Shown piece after piece: positions 26,367 through 35,498 of a DNA stretch of 64,000 bases (within the stretch, counting starts at the first letter, position 1; the number at the start of each line of letters is the position of its first letter). The position numbers and the translations under genes are program-made. Source of the stretch: Methylobacter luteus IMV-B-3098 (lineage in GTDB: Bacteria > Pseudomonadota > Gammaproteobacteria > Methylococcales > Methylomonadaceae); contig NZ_KE386569.1 of the NCBI RefSeq assembly GCF_000427625.1, positions 952,215 to 1,016,214 on the forward strand. Direction: 5' to 3'. The notes below the pieces were generated by a model. That model searched no databases. It was given only the letters and a program-made list of their open reading frames with translations, and was not told the origin of the DNA.

Positions 26367-26660
26367 TTATGACGCCTGATCCTCGCGCGTCATCCAGCGA
26401 TCCCGTGGACGGGCGAGAAGCGGGGTGAGCTGGCGGATCGTTTCGGAATCCTGATATTTTTCCCGGACAGCGTCCGCATCCGCGCGGCTCTGCCATTTGG
26501 CGAGAGCGATGATGTGTCCCGGCGCATCCTGATCTATGAAAATCTGATGCGAAATATAGCCGTCAAAGCTCCGCATGTCCGACCATACCTGGCGCGTGAG
26601 GCGGAGGCCTTCTTCCTCTGTGCCGGGTTTCAGCCAGGTATCCCAAATTACCGTTATCAT
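26367..26660 (-). CDS. Antibiotic biosynthesis monooxygenase (ABM) domain protein
   Basis: A 97-residue protein of the dimeric ferredoxin-like ABM fold. MITVIWDTWLKPGTEEEGLR, the IFIDQDAPGHIIALAKWQSR strand pair and the following helix are typical. I start it at ATG 26660, where GGAGAA sits at the proper distance, rather than at the upstream in-frame codon. Members act as small monooxygenases or heme/quinol-handling proteins; none of the residues visible fixes a substrate. It lies 190 bases after the DUF421 gene on the same strand. Confidence 0.75.
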   Translation of the reverse strand: MITVIWDTWLKPGTEEEGLRLTRQVWSDMRSFDGYISHQIFIDQDAPGHIIALAKWQSRADADAVREKYQDSETIRQLTPLLARPRDRWMTREDQAS

Positions 26661-26850
26661 TGATTTTCTCCATTGTATTGTCGGCGCGATGCAATTTACC
26701 GTCCTAACGGACATCGTGGGTCGCCTGTTATTGATTCAACGCTGCTTTAGTCTTAAATGTGAAAATGGGGTTGAGTACGCAGGGTCTGGACCCTGGCCCC
26801 GGGCATATCGTATCGTCAAATTGCCGGGTTAATCAACGTAGTCAGTGATT

Positions 26851-27366
26851 TCATTCGCCGCGCCGCGAAACGCCTTTCAATGATGTAAGCGCCTGTCCGT
26901 CCCGGCTGTGCAGGACTGTCATGCCGCCATCCGTCTCCAGTATAACGGCGGCGACGCTTTCCATGTCCGGCACGCCCTGCGATCGTATGGCGGCGCGCAC
27001 TTCGTCTTCGGTGACGCGCTCGCGCCGCAGCGCATCATGGAGGAACCGTCCGCCGGAAAACAGCAGTGTCGGCTCGGCTTTGACCAGATTGGACATATGG
27101 CGCGAACGCACTGACAGCCATGTAATGACGTATTGCAATCCGATCAGCAGCGTGAAGGCCGCAACGCCCTCGGCAAGGGCTATGTCCTTGGATAGCAGTA
27201 CCGTCGCCAGGGTCGAGCCCAGCGCCACCGTCACGATCAAGTCGAAAGCATTCATTTTCGACAACGTGCGCTTGCCTGAAATGCGCAATAAAAATACCAG
27301 AGACAGATAAGCCAATACCCCGACGATGACTACACGCAGTAAACCGAACCAATCGCTGAAAAACAT
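26851..27366 (-). CDS. DUF421 (YetF-type) membrane protein
   Basis: A 171-residue protein with three N-terminal membrane helices (about 8-27, 38-58, 64-84) and a cytoplasmic alpha/beta domain. Family landmarks are FLLRISGKRTLSKMNAFDLI, TVALGSTLATVLL and the RRERVTEDEVRAAIRSQGV segment. The DUF421/YetF family is common in bacteria and has no settled function, though links to spore germinant-receptor assembly and stress tolerance are known. AAGGGG precedes the ATG. It ends the MscS-DUF2254-DUF421 operon. Confidence 0.87.
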   Translation of the reverse strand: MFFSDWFGLLRVVIVGVLAYLSLVFLLRISGKRTLSKMNAFDLIVTVALGSTLATVLLSKDIALAEGVAAFTLLIGLQYVITWLSVRSRHMSNLVKAEPTLLFSGGRFLHDALRRERVTEDEVRAAIRSQGVPDMESVAAVILETDGGMTVLHSRDGQALTSLKGVSRRGE

Positions 27367-27378
27367 GATTTACACCCC

Positions 27379-28716
27379 TTAGCTGCCGCTTTGAACCAAA
27401 GTTCTCAACGTTTTTTGAAGACAATCGGCCACGCGCCGCCGGTCGGTTTCATTAACGATCTGCGCGGCGTCCTCGCCGATGAGCCGGGCATGCTGAACCA
27501 ACACGGTACGGTCGTGGTCGCGGTGCAAATCAGGCGCGATTTTGGCGATGATTTTGAGAAGATTCAGCATCACATCGGGATTGTCCGCGCCGTAAAGGCG
27601 AATCTGGTCGAAAGCGGCATGCGCCAGTTCCTCGAAATCGAGCGTGCAGGCTACTACGCGCAACCGGCCGTCTTCATCCTGACGCAGCACCGTCGGCAGT
27701 TCGCGTCTTGCCACGCCGCGCAGCGACGCGCCCAGCCAGTCGATGCAGGTCAGGGCGGTGTATGGTTCATTGATGCCCGGCGAAAGCGCGTGGGCCGCGA
27801 TTTCGACCAATTGCTGCACGATGTACAGCGCGTCCTGGTGCGGCGTGCGGTGCCGTCCCAGGCTGAAGCAAGCTTGCAAGCGGCTTTCAATGTCATCGGT
27901 CACGCTCGAAGCCGGCAGCGCGCGCAACAAGGGTTCCTCGTTCGTTACAAAAGCGCCGGGGCGTTTTTCCAGTTTCAGTATCAGATCATGTTGAGCCGCC
28001 AGACGCATTAACAGTTCGTCGTCCACGCCCTGCAAGTAGCCGTTGTTCGACGATGTCACGACATGCGCGGCCTGCCATCGGCCTTCATCAGGCAGCTGGC
28101 AGAGATTGGCATCGTCGCTTTGCGGCTGCCCGATATGTTCGGGAAAGAGAACCGGCAGCGATTTTTGAAAATCCGTGCCCACATCGGCGATAAGATTTTC
28201 GGCCTGAATGTTTTGCGAGACATGGTGAATGAAATAGATCAGCACCGCCAGCGACGCCAGCGCCAGCAACATGCCGATGTTCACCGAAAGATACGGTACG
28301 AAGCTCGATTCCTCGATCGAGCGTTCCGAGCGCACCGTTCGCAACACGAGCAGGGAGTAGACAAAGGTGGCGATAAAGGTGCCGAGCGTGAATTGAACAC
28401 CCCGGTCGGAAGTAAAGTTTCGCAGTACGCGCGGCCCGAAATGCGATGAAGTTTGCGCCAGCGCCGTCACGGTCAGCGAAAACACGATCGAAACCACCGT
28501 CATGATGGAGCCGGCGACGACCGATAACACGCTGCGGGCTCCTTCGGCGCCGCCCGACCAGACCCAGCCCATATCATGCACCCAATCGCTGCCGATGGCC
28601 TGGTCGATGGCAACGCTGCCCAGCGCAGCGCCTGCCGCGAGCAGGGCCATCAACGCCGGCAGAAACCAGAATGAGTCGGTCAGGACATCACGGATTTTGA
28701 TCAGTTGTAGTTTCAT
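27379..28716 (-). CDS. DUF2254 family membrane protein
   Basis: A 445-residue protein. Four hydrophobic segments in the first 160 residues (for example FWFLPALMALLAAGAALGSV and VVSIVFSLTVTALAQTSSHF) are followed by a large soluble domain with ALSPGINEPYTALTCIDWLG, the strongest family signature. DUF2254 proteins are inner-membrane proteins of unknown role. Its start codon lies inside the end of the MscS gene (29-bp overlap) and its stop is 12 bases from DUF421, so translation is coupled across the trio, hinting at a joint membrane-stress or ion-flow role. Confidence 0.87.
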   Translation of the reverse strand: MKLQLIKIRDVLTDSFWFLPALMALLAAGAALGSVAIDQAIGSDWVHDMGWVWSGGAEGARSVLSVVAGSIMTVVSIVFSLTVTALAQTSSHFGPRVLRNFTSDRGVQFTLGTFIATFVYSLLVLRTVRSERSIEESSFVPYLSVNIGMLLALASLAVLIYFIHHVSQNIQAENLIADVGTDFQKSLPVLFPEHIGQPQSDDANLCQLPDEGRWQAAHVVTSSNNGYLQGVDDELLMRLAAQHDLILKLEKRPGAFVTNEEPLLRALPASSVTDDIESRLQACFSLGRHRTPHQDALYIVQQLVEIAAHALSPGINEPYTALTCIDWLGASLRGVARRELPTVLRQDEDGRLRVVACTLDFEELAHAAFDQIRLYGADNPDVMLNLLKIIAKIAPDLHRDHDRTVLVQHARLIGEDAAQIVNETDRRRVADCLQKTLRTLVQSGS

Positions 28717-29698
28717 GAGGCTTGGCGTTCTGTTCTTCTGAATGGGCCTTTTTCAAACCGCGCAGCGCATCGACGATGCGCGCCGGCCGCGGAGCCTGGC
28801 TTTTGCCTTGCGGCCAGCCCTCGCGCTGGCGAGAACGGTCGCCGTCGGTTTCCTCCGTCTGGTCGTGGAAAAGAATCTGCTGCGTCGGGAACGGCAAATC
28901 GAAGCCTTCGGATAACAGCGCGTTGACTACTTTTTCCAGGACGACATCCTGCGCGTTGAGACTTTCGAACCGGCGCGGCGGCTGCACCCACCAGCGCAAA
29001 CGGATGTTGACGCTGCTGTCGGCCAGTGCGACGACCAGGGCATCGGGCGGGGGATCGTCAAGCACCTCGGGAATCTCGCGCACGGTATCGAGCAGGATGC
29101 GCTTAGCGCGGACGATATCATCGCCGTATCCGATACTGATGTCGTACTGCAGGCGTCGTTTCTTATAGGCGGTGTTTACCGTAACCGCGTTAGTGAAAAG
29201 ATTGGAATTGGGAATCACGACACGCCGGCCGTCATAGGTTTTGATGAATGTGGCGCGAGTCTGAATGTCCTCGACCGTGCCCTCGAAATCGTTAAGGATG
29301 ATCTGGTCGCCGATACGGAAGGGTTCGGCCAGAAGCAGCAGAATCCCGGCCAGAAAATTTTGCAGGATATCGCGGAACGCAAAGCCGATGGCGACGCTGG
29401 ACAGTCCCAGAATATTGACCAGTTCGCCTGGCGTAAAGCCGGGAATGGCGATGACAAGGGCAATGAGCAAGCCAATGAAGATAATCACGCCATAACTGAG
29501 CCGGCCCATCACCAGACCCAGGTTATAGTGGCGGCGGTTGCGCTGCGTGATGGCGCGCACGGTCGCGCGGATACCCTTGCCGATGAACAGAAAAATGATA
29601 AAGACAACGACAGCGATAGCAAAATAGGGCAGCCTTTCGATAAAGCCGTTAACCATTGCCTGCACGGACCCGGTTGCTTCGCTAAGGTTGAACTTCAT
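28688..29698 (-). CDS. Mechanosensitive ion channel, MscS family
   Basis: A 336-residue channel. Three membrane helices occupy about residues 25-120; the pore helix reads SSVAIGFAFRDILQNFLAGI, followed by the beta domain (FRIGDQIILNDFEGTVEDIQ, RRVVIPNSNLF) and the alpha/beta lower cage to about residue 275. The C-terminal about 55 residues are charged and probably disordered. It opens under osmotic downshock to release solutes. GGAGG lies a few bases before the ATG. It is the first gene of a three-gene membrane operon. Confidence 0.92.
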   Translation of the reverse strand: MKFNLSEATGSVQAMVNGFIERLPYFAIAVVVFIIFLFIGKGIRATVRAITQRNRRHYNLGLVMGRLSYGVIIFIGLLIALVIAIPGFTPGELVNILGLSSVAIGFAFRDILQNFLAGILLLLAEPFRIGDQIILNDFEGTVEDIQTRATFIKTYDGRRVVIPNSNLFTNAVTVNTAYKKRRLQYDISIGYGDDIVRAKRILLDTVREIPEVLDDPPPDALVVALADSSVNIRLRWWVQPPRRFESLNAQDVVLEKVVNALLSEGFDLPFPTQQILFHDQTEETDGDRSRQREGWPQGKSQAPRPARIVDALRGLKKAHSEEQNAKPHETTTDQNP

Positions 29699-30327
29699 AA
29701 CCTGCCTCCATAACAGTTTTTACGGCAAGGAGACCGTTTGGGACGGGATGCGGCCGCCCGGTTGCCGAATTGCCCGGGCTGAACAGGGAGATTTCATCTG
29801 TTTCCATCAATATCGGAGGCCCGGATGTTCAGCCGCTCCAAGAATCCGGTCGTGTTTACCTTATCTCTCCCGTTTTTGCATCATGTTATCGGAGCCTCTC
29901 GTAAAAGCGCTCACGCCGGCCCAAGGAAACCGTATTTTTGGACAGGGCGGCCGCAGGTAAATTCCGCCTACTGTGCGCGGCTTTATGCCAACCGGACTTC
30001 TCCTTGCCAGACAGCGCAAAAAATAGCGTTCGGTTGCTTCAATTCAGGTGCCCGGAAATGCAGCCATGCCGACGCTTCGGGTTGAACAAATCAACAAAAA
30101 TTAAAGGCTGAAGTGGCCAATTTTCTTAATAAATTAAGAGGTTGTAAAATCAATAATGTAGAGGCTGAATATAAGTTTTTGTATATTAGCTTATTAGGAA
30201 TATATTAACTTCATCCAGGGAGCGCTACCCGGATGCGAATGGGCGATCAACCTGTTCAGGAGCTGATCCTGTACATCAAATTACAGTGGTTGTGCGTATC
30301 TATAATTATTCAATGAAGGAATATCCT
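29699..30327. other. Intergenic region before the Asp-box protein gene
   Basis: About 630 bases between divergent genes. The left part (to about 30070) is GC-rich with short meaningless open frames; the right part (30100-30230) is strongly AT-rich and the likely promoter zone for the gene at 30328. I found no gene or conserved repeat. Confidence 0.35.
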
Positions 30328-33300
30328 ATGAATATTCTAAAAATAAAAAGACAGCAAAGGGGACATAGACTAATTGCCACCACGCTGCTGATGTTGGGAG
30401 CTGGTCAGGCTTTAGCTGATGACGGCGAGCTGGTCAGAAAGAGTATGTCGAAGGAAAGCGGCAATACGCCCGTCGCCAGCCATGTTCCGGAGGCCGAGCA
30501 TGCCTTTACCGACATGATGAAGTTCTATGTGCCGGCCCAGGCCGCAGACGGCACGGTTGCCCCTGTCGAATACAAAAAAGACGACGGCACTACCGTGGAG
30601 ACCCGGGACAAAGTCAAACCCTTGATAAGCACTTATATCTACGGCCCCGTCGAATCGGTGGAAGGCATCGGGTTTGTCGGGCATGGCAAGCGCGAGGCCT
30701 ATGGTGCGGTGAGTCTGGACGACGGCAAAACCTGGAAGTCCACCAACCTGTCCGAATCCGCCGACAAGAGCTCCAGCGATGTGATCCGGACCGATATTCC
30801 GCTGTTCGGCGAAAGCGGCGCCTATCCGGGCGACGTGACCAACGTGCAGTTCTTCCAGGCGATGGCGGGCAATCGCGCGCTGGCCGTCTGGCCCAGCCGC
30901 TATTGCGATACAGGCGAGCCCAACTATGCACTTGCCAGCAGCAATCCTGCCCGCCGCGACGCCATAGCCGCCAGGTTGGGCATTGACCTTGCGGCGCCTT
31001 CGCCCGATGACCTGTATCTGGTCGACATGTTCGGCGTCAAGGGTAATCAGGGGTTTGTCGATTATGCCGAAGACAAATTCGAGCCGAACCATCCGGTCGG
31101 CCAAGTGCCTTTCTCCTGCTTGTGGGCGGCGCGCGGTGTTCTGGTGCAGGGCAACGACCCGCGTACCGAAGCGGCGGAATCCAGTTACATGCTGTGGTAC
31201 AAGGCTGAAAGGCTGACTTCCGGCACGCGCGACGTGGCCCGTATTGAGGCCGAATGTCAGGAAGGCGCCGGTTGCGCCATAACCTGGCAGGAGGATCCCG
31301 AAGGGTTGCGCCCCGGCCAGGGCGAAGGTCCCGGCGAAGGCTGGAGCGGCGCCATTGCCAACAGCCAGACCGACGTCTGGTATTCCTATTTGCCCTGGGA
31401 GCATTTCGATACGGTGCAGAAACCCGACGACAACGGCGCGACCTTGCTGACGCTGCCGGAGTACCTGGCCTCGGGCGATACCTCTAAGCCCCAGGCGGGC
31501 ATCCCTTTCGCGATGCCCATGCGGGTGACCGACAATGCGCGCTGCAACGTTACCAATCCGCAGCCTTACTGTAACGGCTCGGCGATTGCGGAAAATCATC
31601 CGGATGTCTTGAATCCGTTGCTCTATGGGCTGAAGGACATGTGTAAGACGACCATCCAGATTCCGACCGGAAAACAAGGCAAATTATCCGACATCTGCGT
31701 CACCGAGGACGGCCTGCCGCTGGTCGGCAACATTGCCGCGACCCGTCCGCGCATGTCGCTGCACGGTTACGACAGCAATAAGGACGGCATCAAGGACAGC
31801 GCGTTCGTAGTGTTCATCAGCGAGGAATCCAAGGGTCTGGGCGCTTTCGGCTTTACCGAGGATCAGGCGGCCGGCGTGCCGTGCGATCCTGAAGTCGACG
31901 ACAACTGCCTGACCTTCGACGAAGGCAAGAATATCTGGTACTACTCGTTCAACATGGCGTTGACCGGCGACAAGGCCGGCAAATTCGCCGGCAAGACCAA
32001 TCCGGACAGCCTGGTTGCCAATCTGGCAGGGCACGGCAACATTCTCAACCAGCCGGAAGTCAACTGGCAGACCGGCGAGTTTTATCCGGTGCGCAATACG
32101 TCCGACCTCTGGAACTTCGGCGCCTTTAACTACGAGCTGTGGAATACCGAGATCGCGCGTCGGGGCAGCCTGTTGATTCAGGATATCGCCAAGGCCGAAG
32201 CCAGCCGGAGCCGTTTGCTGGCGCTGCCGTCCTGGAAACAGGGCGTCATGAATCAGGGCGGACCGGCCGATGTGATGGTGCGCAGAATCCTGGCGCCTAG
32301 CAGTTGGCTCAATAAAAGCGTCAACCCTTACGCTTTCCGCAACATGGAGTGCAAAACCAAGCGTTATGGACGCGGCAAGGACGGCAAGCCGATGAATCCT
32401 TACTATCCGGACGGCCTATGCCTGGATACCCCGATCAATCTCTCGGCAGCGATACCGGATACCTGCACCGACTCTCAGGCGGGCGGCGATGCCCCTTGTC
32501 CTCAAGTGGATTTGAGCCAGGGCAAGACATTCGGCATCGGCAATACCAACCCTGTCCTTGAAGGCAATCAGGTTGAACCGAACACCACCAAAGTACTGAG
32601 CTGGCATCAATGTCCGGCCTCATTCACCACGGTGAGCGGAACGACGCTGAACTGCCAGAACGACCTCAGAACCGATGCATCCACGCTGTTCGACCAATCC
32701 TGGTACAACCCGCTGGATGTGGCCAAGGGTCATCGCGGTTATCTGGACGGGGATTTCGTGATGATGCTTTATGCCTGGTCGCCCAACTGGCGTCTCAATG
32801 CGAAAGGCAGCGACCGTTACGAGCTTTACATCCGTCGTTCCTTTGACGGCGGCAGCACCTGGGGCACACTGCCTAAAAATTACCGGCATCACGACAAGTC
32901 AAGATGGGCTGGCACGGGTACTGTGACCTGCGAGACGTTCCGTGCAACCGAAACAGGAACCGGAGAACCAGTCGAACCGCGTGTCTGCAATCAGTACGCG
33001 GCAGGTGCGCCTGAACAGGCGCGCAACGTCACGCAAATCAAGTCCATGAGAACCACGACACTGGATCCGCGTTTTGCGGCGACAGCGGAAAGCATCACTT
33101 CGGACTTGTTTGGCGCCGGCATTCCCAATATCGGCGGCGAGGACTTGCGGGATCCGTCACGCTACTTCATCGTCTACGAGACCGGAGACAACACCACCAC
33201 GGCGCTGGGCGAACCTGAGCCGCTGGACTTGTTCTACAGCCGTGCGGTCATGTTCGGCGAGAACTATCAGGTCTGGGCGGAGGAGCATGATTTGACGCAG

Positions 33301-33597
33301 TGCTACCCTTCCAATCCGCAAGGCAATGTCGTACCGGCGGAGCATGAAAGCTCAGGCTTCTGCAACGAGTTCGATCAGCTTGACCAGGGCATCAAGGGGC
33401 TGGAAGCCAGCGAGGCAAGTCTTGGCGCGAATTCCGGCGGCGAGTTCATGTACGGCGTCTGGGCTCAGTTGCAGGCCGGCGATGAGGCGGCGGCCGAGTC
33501 CGACGCCATGGCGCGCAGGGTTTGGTGGCTCGACGACTACATCCCGCTCGATGCCTGGGTGTTTGGTCAGAGCGCCGGAACGCCGGAAAATCCCTGA
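30328..33597 (+). CDS. Large secreted Asp-box (sialidase-like propeller) protein
   Basis: A 1,089-residue exported protein. A basic start (KIKRQQRGHR) and hydrophobic core end at ALA, which is a signal peptide. Two Asp-box motifs are plain: SLDDGKTW at 129-136 and SFDGGSTW at about 838-845, the S-X-D-X-G-X-T-W loop that caps blades of sialidase-like propellers. The body is rich in Asp, Gly and Trp, and carries many Cys pairs (for example CQEGAGC and CDPEVDDNC) suggesting disulfides. I do not recognise an enzyme; databases hold methanotroph proteins of this size that are named only by a vague choice-of-anchor label. I chose ATG 30328 because GAAGGA lies seven bases upstream. No anchor is visible at the C-terminus. 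Confidence 0.7.
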   Translation: MNILKIKRQQRGHRLIATTLLMLGAGQALADDGELVRKSMSKESGNTPVASHVPEAEHAFTDMMKFYVPAQAADGTVAPVEYKKDDGTTVETRDKVKPLISTYIYGPVESVEGIGFVGHGKREAYGAVSLDDGKTWKSTNLSESADKSSSDVIRTDIPLFGESGAYPGDVTNVQFFQAMAGNRALAVWPSRYCDTGEPNYALASSNPARRDAIAARLGIDLAAPSPDDLYLVDMFGVKGNQGFVDYAEDKFEPNHPVGQVPFSCLWAARGVLVQGNDPRTEAAESSYMLWYKAERLTSGTRDVARIEAECQEGAGCAITWQEDPEGLRPGQGEGPGEGWSGAIANSQTDVWYSYLPWEHFDTVQKPDDNGATLLTLPEYLASGDTSKPQAGIPFAMPMRVTDNARCNVTNPQPYCNGSAIAENHPDVLNPLLYGLKDMCKTTIQIPTGKQGKLSDICVTEDGLPLVGNIAATRPRMSLHGYDSNKDGIKDSAFVVFISEESKGLGAFGFTEDQAAGVPCDPEVDDNCLTFDEGKNIWYYSFNMALTGDKAGKFAGKTNPDSLVANLAGHGNILNQPEVNWQTGEFYPVRNTSDLWNFGAFNYELWNTEIARRGSLLIQDIAKAEASRSRLLALPSWKQGVMNQGGPADVMVRRILAPSSWLNKSVNPYAFRNMECKTKRYGRGKDGKPMNPYYPDGLCLDTPINLSAAIPDTCTDSQAGGDAPCPQVDLSQGKTFGIGNTNPVLEGNQVEPNTTKVLSWHQCPASFTTVSGTTLNCQNDLRTDASTLFDQSWYNPLDVAKGHRGYLDGDFVMMLYAWSPNWRLNAKGSDRYELYIRRSFDGGSTWGTLPKNYRHHDKSRWAGTGTVTCETFRATETGTGEPVEPRVCNQYAAGAPEQARNVTQIKSMRTTTLDPRFAATAESITSDLFGAGIPNIGGEDLRDPSRYFIVYETGDNTTTALGEPEPLDLFYSRAVMFGENYQVWAEEHDLTQCYPSNPQGNVVPAEHESSGFCNEFDQLDQGIKGLEASEASLGANSGGEFMYGVWAQLQAGDEAAAESDAMARRVWWLDDYIPLDAWVFGQSAGTPENP

Positions 33598-33650
33598 ACG
33601 GAGGCAGTTTTTGGTAAAGCATTCGGAGAATAACTGAAACTTTGCCAAAT

Positions 33651-33684
33651 GACGGCGGATCGATGCCGGCATCGATCCGCCGTC
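33651..33684. terminator. Perfect 34-bp palindrome after the Asp-box gene
   Basis: GACGGCGGATCGATGCC at 33651-33667 is followed directly by its exact reverse complement (33668-33684), 53 bases after the stop codon. It would form a very stable RNA hairpin. No T-run follows closely, so it may act as an mRNA stabiliser or rho-assisted terminator rather than a classic intrinsic one. Confidence 0.6.
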
Positions 33685-33717
33685 GATTCGGTTCAACCAA
33701 TTTTTATTGCCCTTATG

Positions 33718-33735
33718 CCGGGTTGATCAACCCGG
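33718..33735. promoter_or_regulatory. 18-bp palindrome just before a ribosome binding site
   Basis: CCGGGTTGATCAACCCGG is a perfect palindrome ending six bases before the GGAGG of the next gene. Its place suggests a dimeric-repressor operator or a leader hairpin controlling translation of the gene at 33751. Confidence 0.45.
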
Positions 33736-33750
33736 TCTGTGGAGGAAGTT

Positions 33751-34224
33751 ATGCACAGCAAGCAAATGGTTAAAGTATTAATGATCGTCTCTGCATTAGC
33801 ATTCGCGGCATCCGGCCAGGCCGGTGGCGGCGGGGCGGGCAGGGGCGGCGCGCAACGCATGGGCGGAGGTTTCGGCCCGCAACAGGGACAGGGCCGCCAG
33901 GAACAGATGCGCCAGCGTCACGAATATCAAATGCCCGAAAGAGCGCAAGAGCAGCAGAGGCGATCTGAAGGACAGGGCGACAACCCGCCGGGGCAGTTTC
34001 AGGAAAGACGGGAGCAGCAAATCCGGGAAAGAATCCATCAGGATCAGGGCAGCAGCCAGCAGATCCGTGAGCGTAACGAACAGCAAATCAGGGAGAGAAT
34101 TGAGCAGCCGGGCATGGAGCAGCGGCAGCAGCAAATGGAAAACATCCATCAGCGAACCGAAGATAAAGCCAGAGGCGATGTGCCCGGTGCTCAAAAGCGC
34201 TGGTGGTGGCCATTCGACGAATAA
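33751..34224 (+). CDS. Secreted Gln/Arg/Gly-rich low-complexity protein
   Basis: A 157-residue protein. The signal peptide (1-24, ending ASG-QA) is followed by a Gly-rich run, then a long Gln/Glu/Arg segment with repeated REQQIRERI/RNEQQIRERIEQ units of helical, coiled-coil type, and ends on KRWWWPFDE. GGAGGAAGTT precedes ATG 33751, which I prefer to the in-frame codon four residues upstream. No family is evident. It sits between a 34-bp palindrome and a strong terminator, so it is a monocistronic transcript; strong control signals suggest high expression. Confidence 0.65.
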   Translation: MHSKQMVKVLMIVSALAFAASGQAGGGGAGRGGAQRMGGGFGPQQGQGRQEQMRQRHEYQMPERAQEQQRRSEGQGDNPPGQFQERREQQIRERIHQDQGSSQQIRERNEQQIRERIEQPGMEQRQQQMENIHQRTEDKARGDVPGAQKRWWWPFDE

Positions 34225-34246
34225 AATTTTATCTCCCGATTGAGTG

Positions 34247-34286
34247 AAAGGGCGAAGCACGGCGGGTGCTTCGCCCTTTTTTGTTT
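34247..34286 (+). terminator. Strong intrinsic terminator
   Basis: AAGGGCGAAGCAC at 34248-34260 pairs over 13 bp with GTGCTTCGCCCTT at 34266-34278 around a five-base loop, then TTTTTGTTTT. It lies 23 bases past the stop codon of the low-complexity protein gene. Confidence 0.92.
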
Positions 34287-34466
34287 TAAATGTTTATCAC
34301 TTTAAGCCTGCTCGCCTTTCAGGTATTGGCCGGAAAAAAGCGATTGTTCTGCTGAATTCCTGGAACTGATTGTGCGCTGCAGCACTCGATTGAAGTAATG
34401 AATGGCAAGGCTGATAGTCGGTCTAATGATTAAGTTATCGGCATTGTCAGATAAAAATAATGCTTA

Positions 34467-34487
34467 AGCTGAGCGGACCGCTCAGCT
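34467..34487. promoter_or_regulatory. 21-bp palindrome upstream of the LOV operon
   Basis: AGCTGAGCGG and CCGCTCAGCT form a perfect inverted repeat around a single A, ending three bases before the AGGGGAG ribosome binding site of the SRPBCC gene. It is either an operator for a dimeric regulator or a leader hairpin for the SRPBCC/LOV/hydroxylase operon. Confidence 0.55.
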
Positions 34488-34502
34488 GTGAGGGGAGATT
34501 CC

Positions 34503-34982
34503 ATGCTGATCAAATTTCCGTTTGATTCATTCAGGCCGGTTGCCGGCGAAGCCAGCATCGATATCGACAAGCCGATTCACGAGGTTTTTTCGTTTATCGG
34601 GGAGCATTTTTTCGACAACTATCCCAAATGGGCCCAAGAAGTCGTTGAATTTGAGCCCTTGGACGGCAAGCAGGTTTTTGTCGGCGCCAAAGCCAAACAG
34701 GTTCGTAAAGACAGCGGCGCGGAGGTTGAGTCAGTTTTTGAAATTACCGAATATCAACCGTTCAAACTGATTTTTCAAGGCCTGACCGCGCCCTACAGGC
34801 ACAGCTATTTACTGGAAAATGGTAAAGAGGCAGAACCCACGCGCTTGACTTTTCGCTTTGAGTTGCTGGAACTTGAAGTTTTTATGCGCCCGTTTGAAAA
34901 ACTGATACGGGCGGCCATTGAAGAGGGTGCGGAGAACACGGTTGAGAATATTAAAAATTTAATCTCCGCCGAATGCAACTAA
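34503..34982 (+). CDS. SRPBCC-family (START-like) lipid/hydrophobe-binding protein
   Basis: A 159-residue protein with the helix-grip order: strand EASIDIDKPIHEVFSFIGE, a loop with FDNYPKW, repeated beta strands (VFVGAKAKQVRKDSGAEVES, then LIFQGLTAPYRHSYLLE) and a long C-terminal helix (MRPFEKLIRAAIEEGAENTV). Such proteins bind a hydrophobic ligand in a cavity. The ATG is chosen because of AGGGGAG six bases upstream. It is the first of three closely spaced genes, followed by a blue-light sensor and a membrane di-iron hydroxylase, so it may carry or sense the lipid these two work on. Ligand and role are inference. Confidence 0.8.
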   Translation: MLIKFPFDSFRPVAGEASIDIDKPIHEVFSFIGEHFFDNYPKWAQEVVEFEPLDGKQVFVGAKAKQVRKDSGAEVESVFEITEYQPFKLIFQGLTAPYRHSYLLENGKEAEPTRLTFRFELLELEVFMRPFEKLIRAAIEEGAENTVENIKNLISAECN

Positions 34983-35019
34983 GTCGACTCGCAATTATCA
35001 GACATACAGGAGTTTTATC

Positions 35020-35478
35020 ATGGCGTTTATTATTGAAAAAGATAGCGGTCTGATTCCGCAAGTGCTTTCGGCTATTTTGGATGAGTGCGTTAACGGCATA
35101 ACCCTGGCCGATCCCGATCTGGAGGATGCCCCGATCGTTTATGCCAATAAGGCGTTTGAACGTTTAACAGGTTACAGTCAGGCGGAAATCATCGGTCGCA
35201 ATTGCCGCTTCCTGCAAGGCGATGACAGAGATCAGGATGCGCGCTATCAAATAGCTGAAGCGATCAAAAATCATCAAGTCGTTGAAGTGACTATAAGAAA
35301 TTATAAAAAAGACGGCACATTGTTTCACAATCATCTCAAAATAATTCCGTTATTCGATAGGAAACACCGGCTTATCTATTATCTGGGTGTTCAGTATGAC
35401 ATCACCAGCCAGGTTAACGCGGATAATGAAATTAAAGCATTGACCAACTTGTTACACGCCATGCCGAACAAATCATGA
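35020..35478 (+). CDS. Short LOV (PAS) blue-light photoreceptor
   Basis: A 152-residue single-domain LOV protein. The photoactive cysteine is Cys62 in GRNCRFLQG, and the flavin contacts are present: Gln66, Asn94 (RNYKKDG), Asn104 (FHNHL) and Gln125 (GVQYD). Flanking helices (1-20 and 130-150) are typical dimerisation A'alpha and Jalpha elements, and no effector domain is attached. It would bind FMN and form a cysteinyl adduct in blue light. It overlaps the next gene's upstream frame and lies 37 bases after the SRPBCC gene, so its output probably acts on those partners. An ATACAGGAG site precedes the ATG. Confidence 0.92.
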   Translation: MAFIIEKDSGLIPQVLSAILDECVNGITLADPDLEDAPIVYANKAFERLTGYSQAEIIGRNCRFLQGDDRDQDARYQIAEAIKNHQVVEVTIRNYKKDGTLFHNHLKIIPLFDRKHRLIYYLGVQYDITSQVNADNEIKALTNLLHAMPNKS

Positions 35479-35498
35479 GGTTTTATGAAGGTAAATCT

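Noticed and set aside
30412..31677. Open frame of 421 codons opposite the Asp-box gene
   Set aside because: It is the antisense of a gene with signal peptide and Asp boxes and begins with no ribosome binding site.
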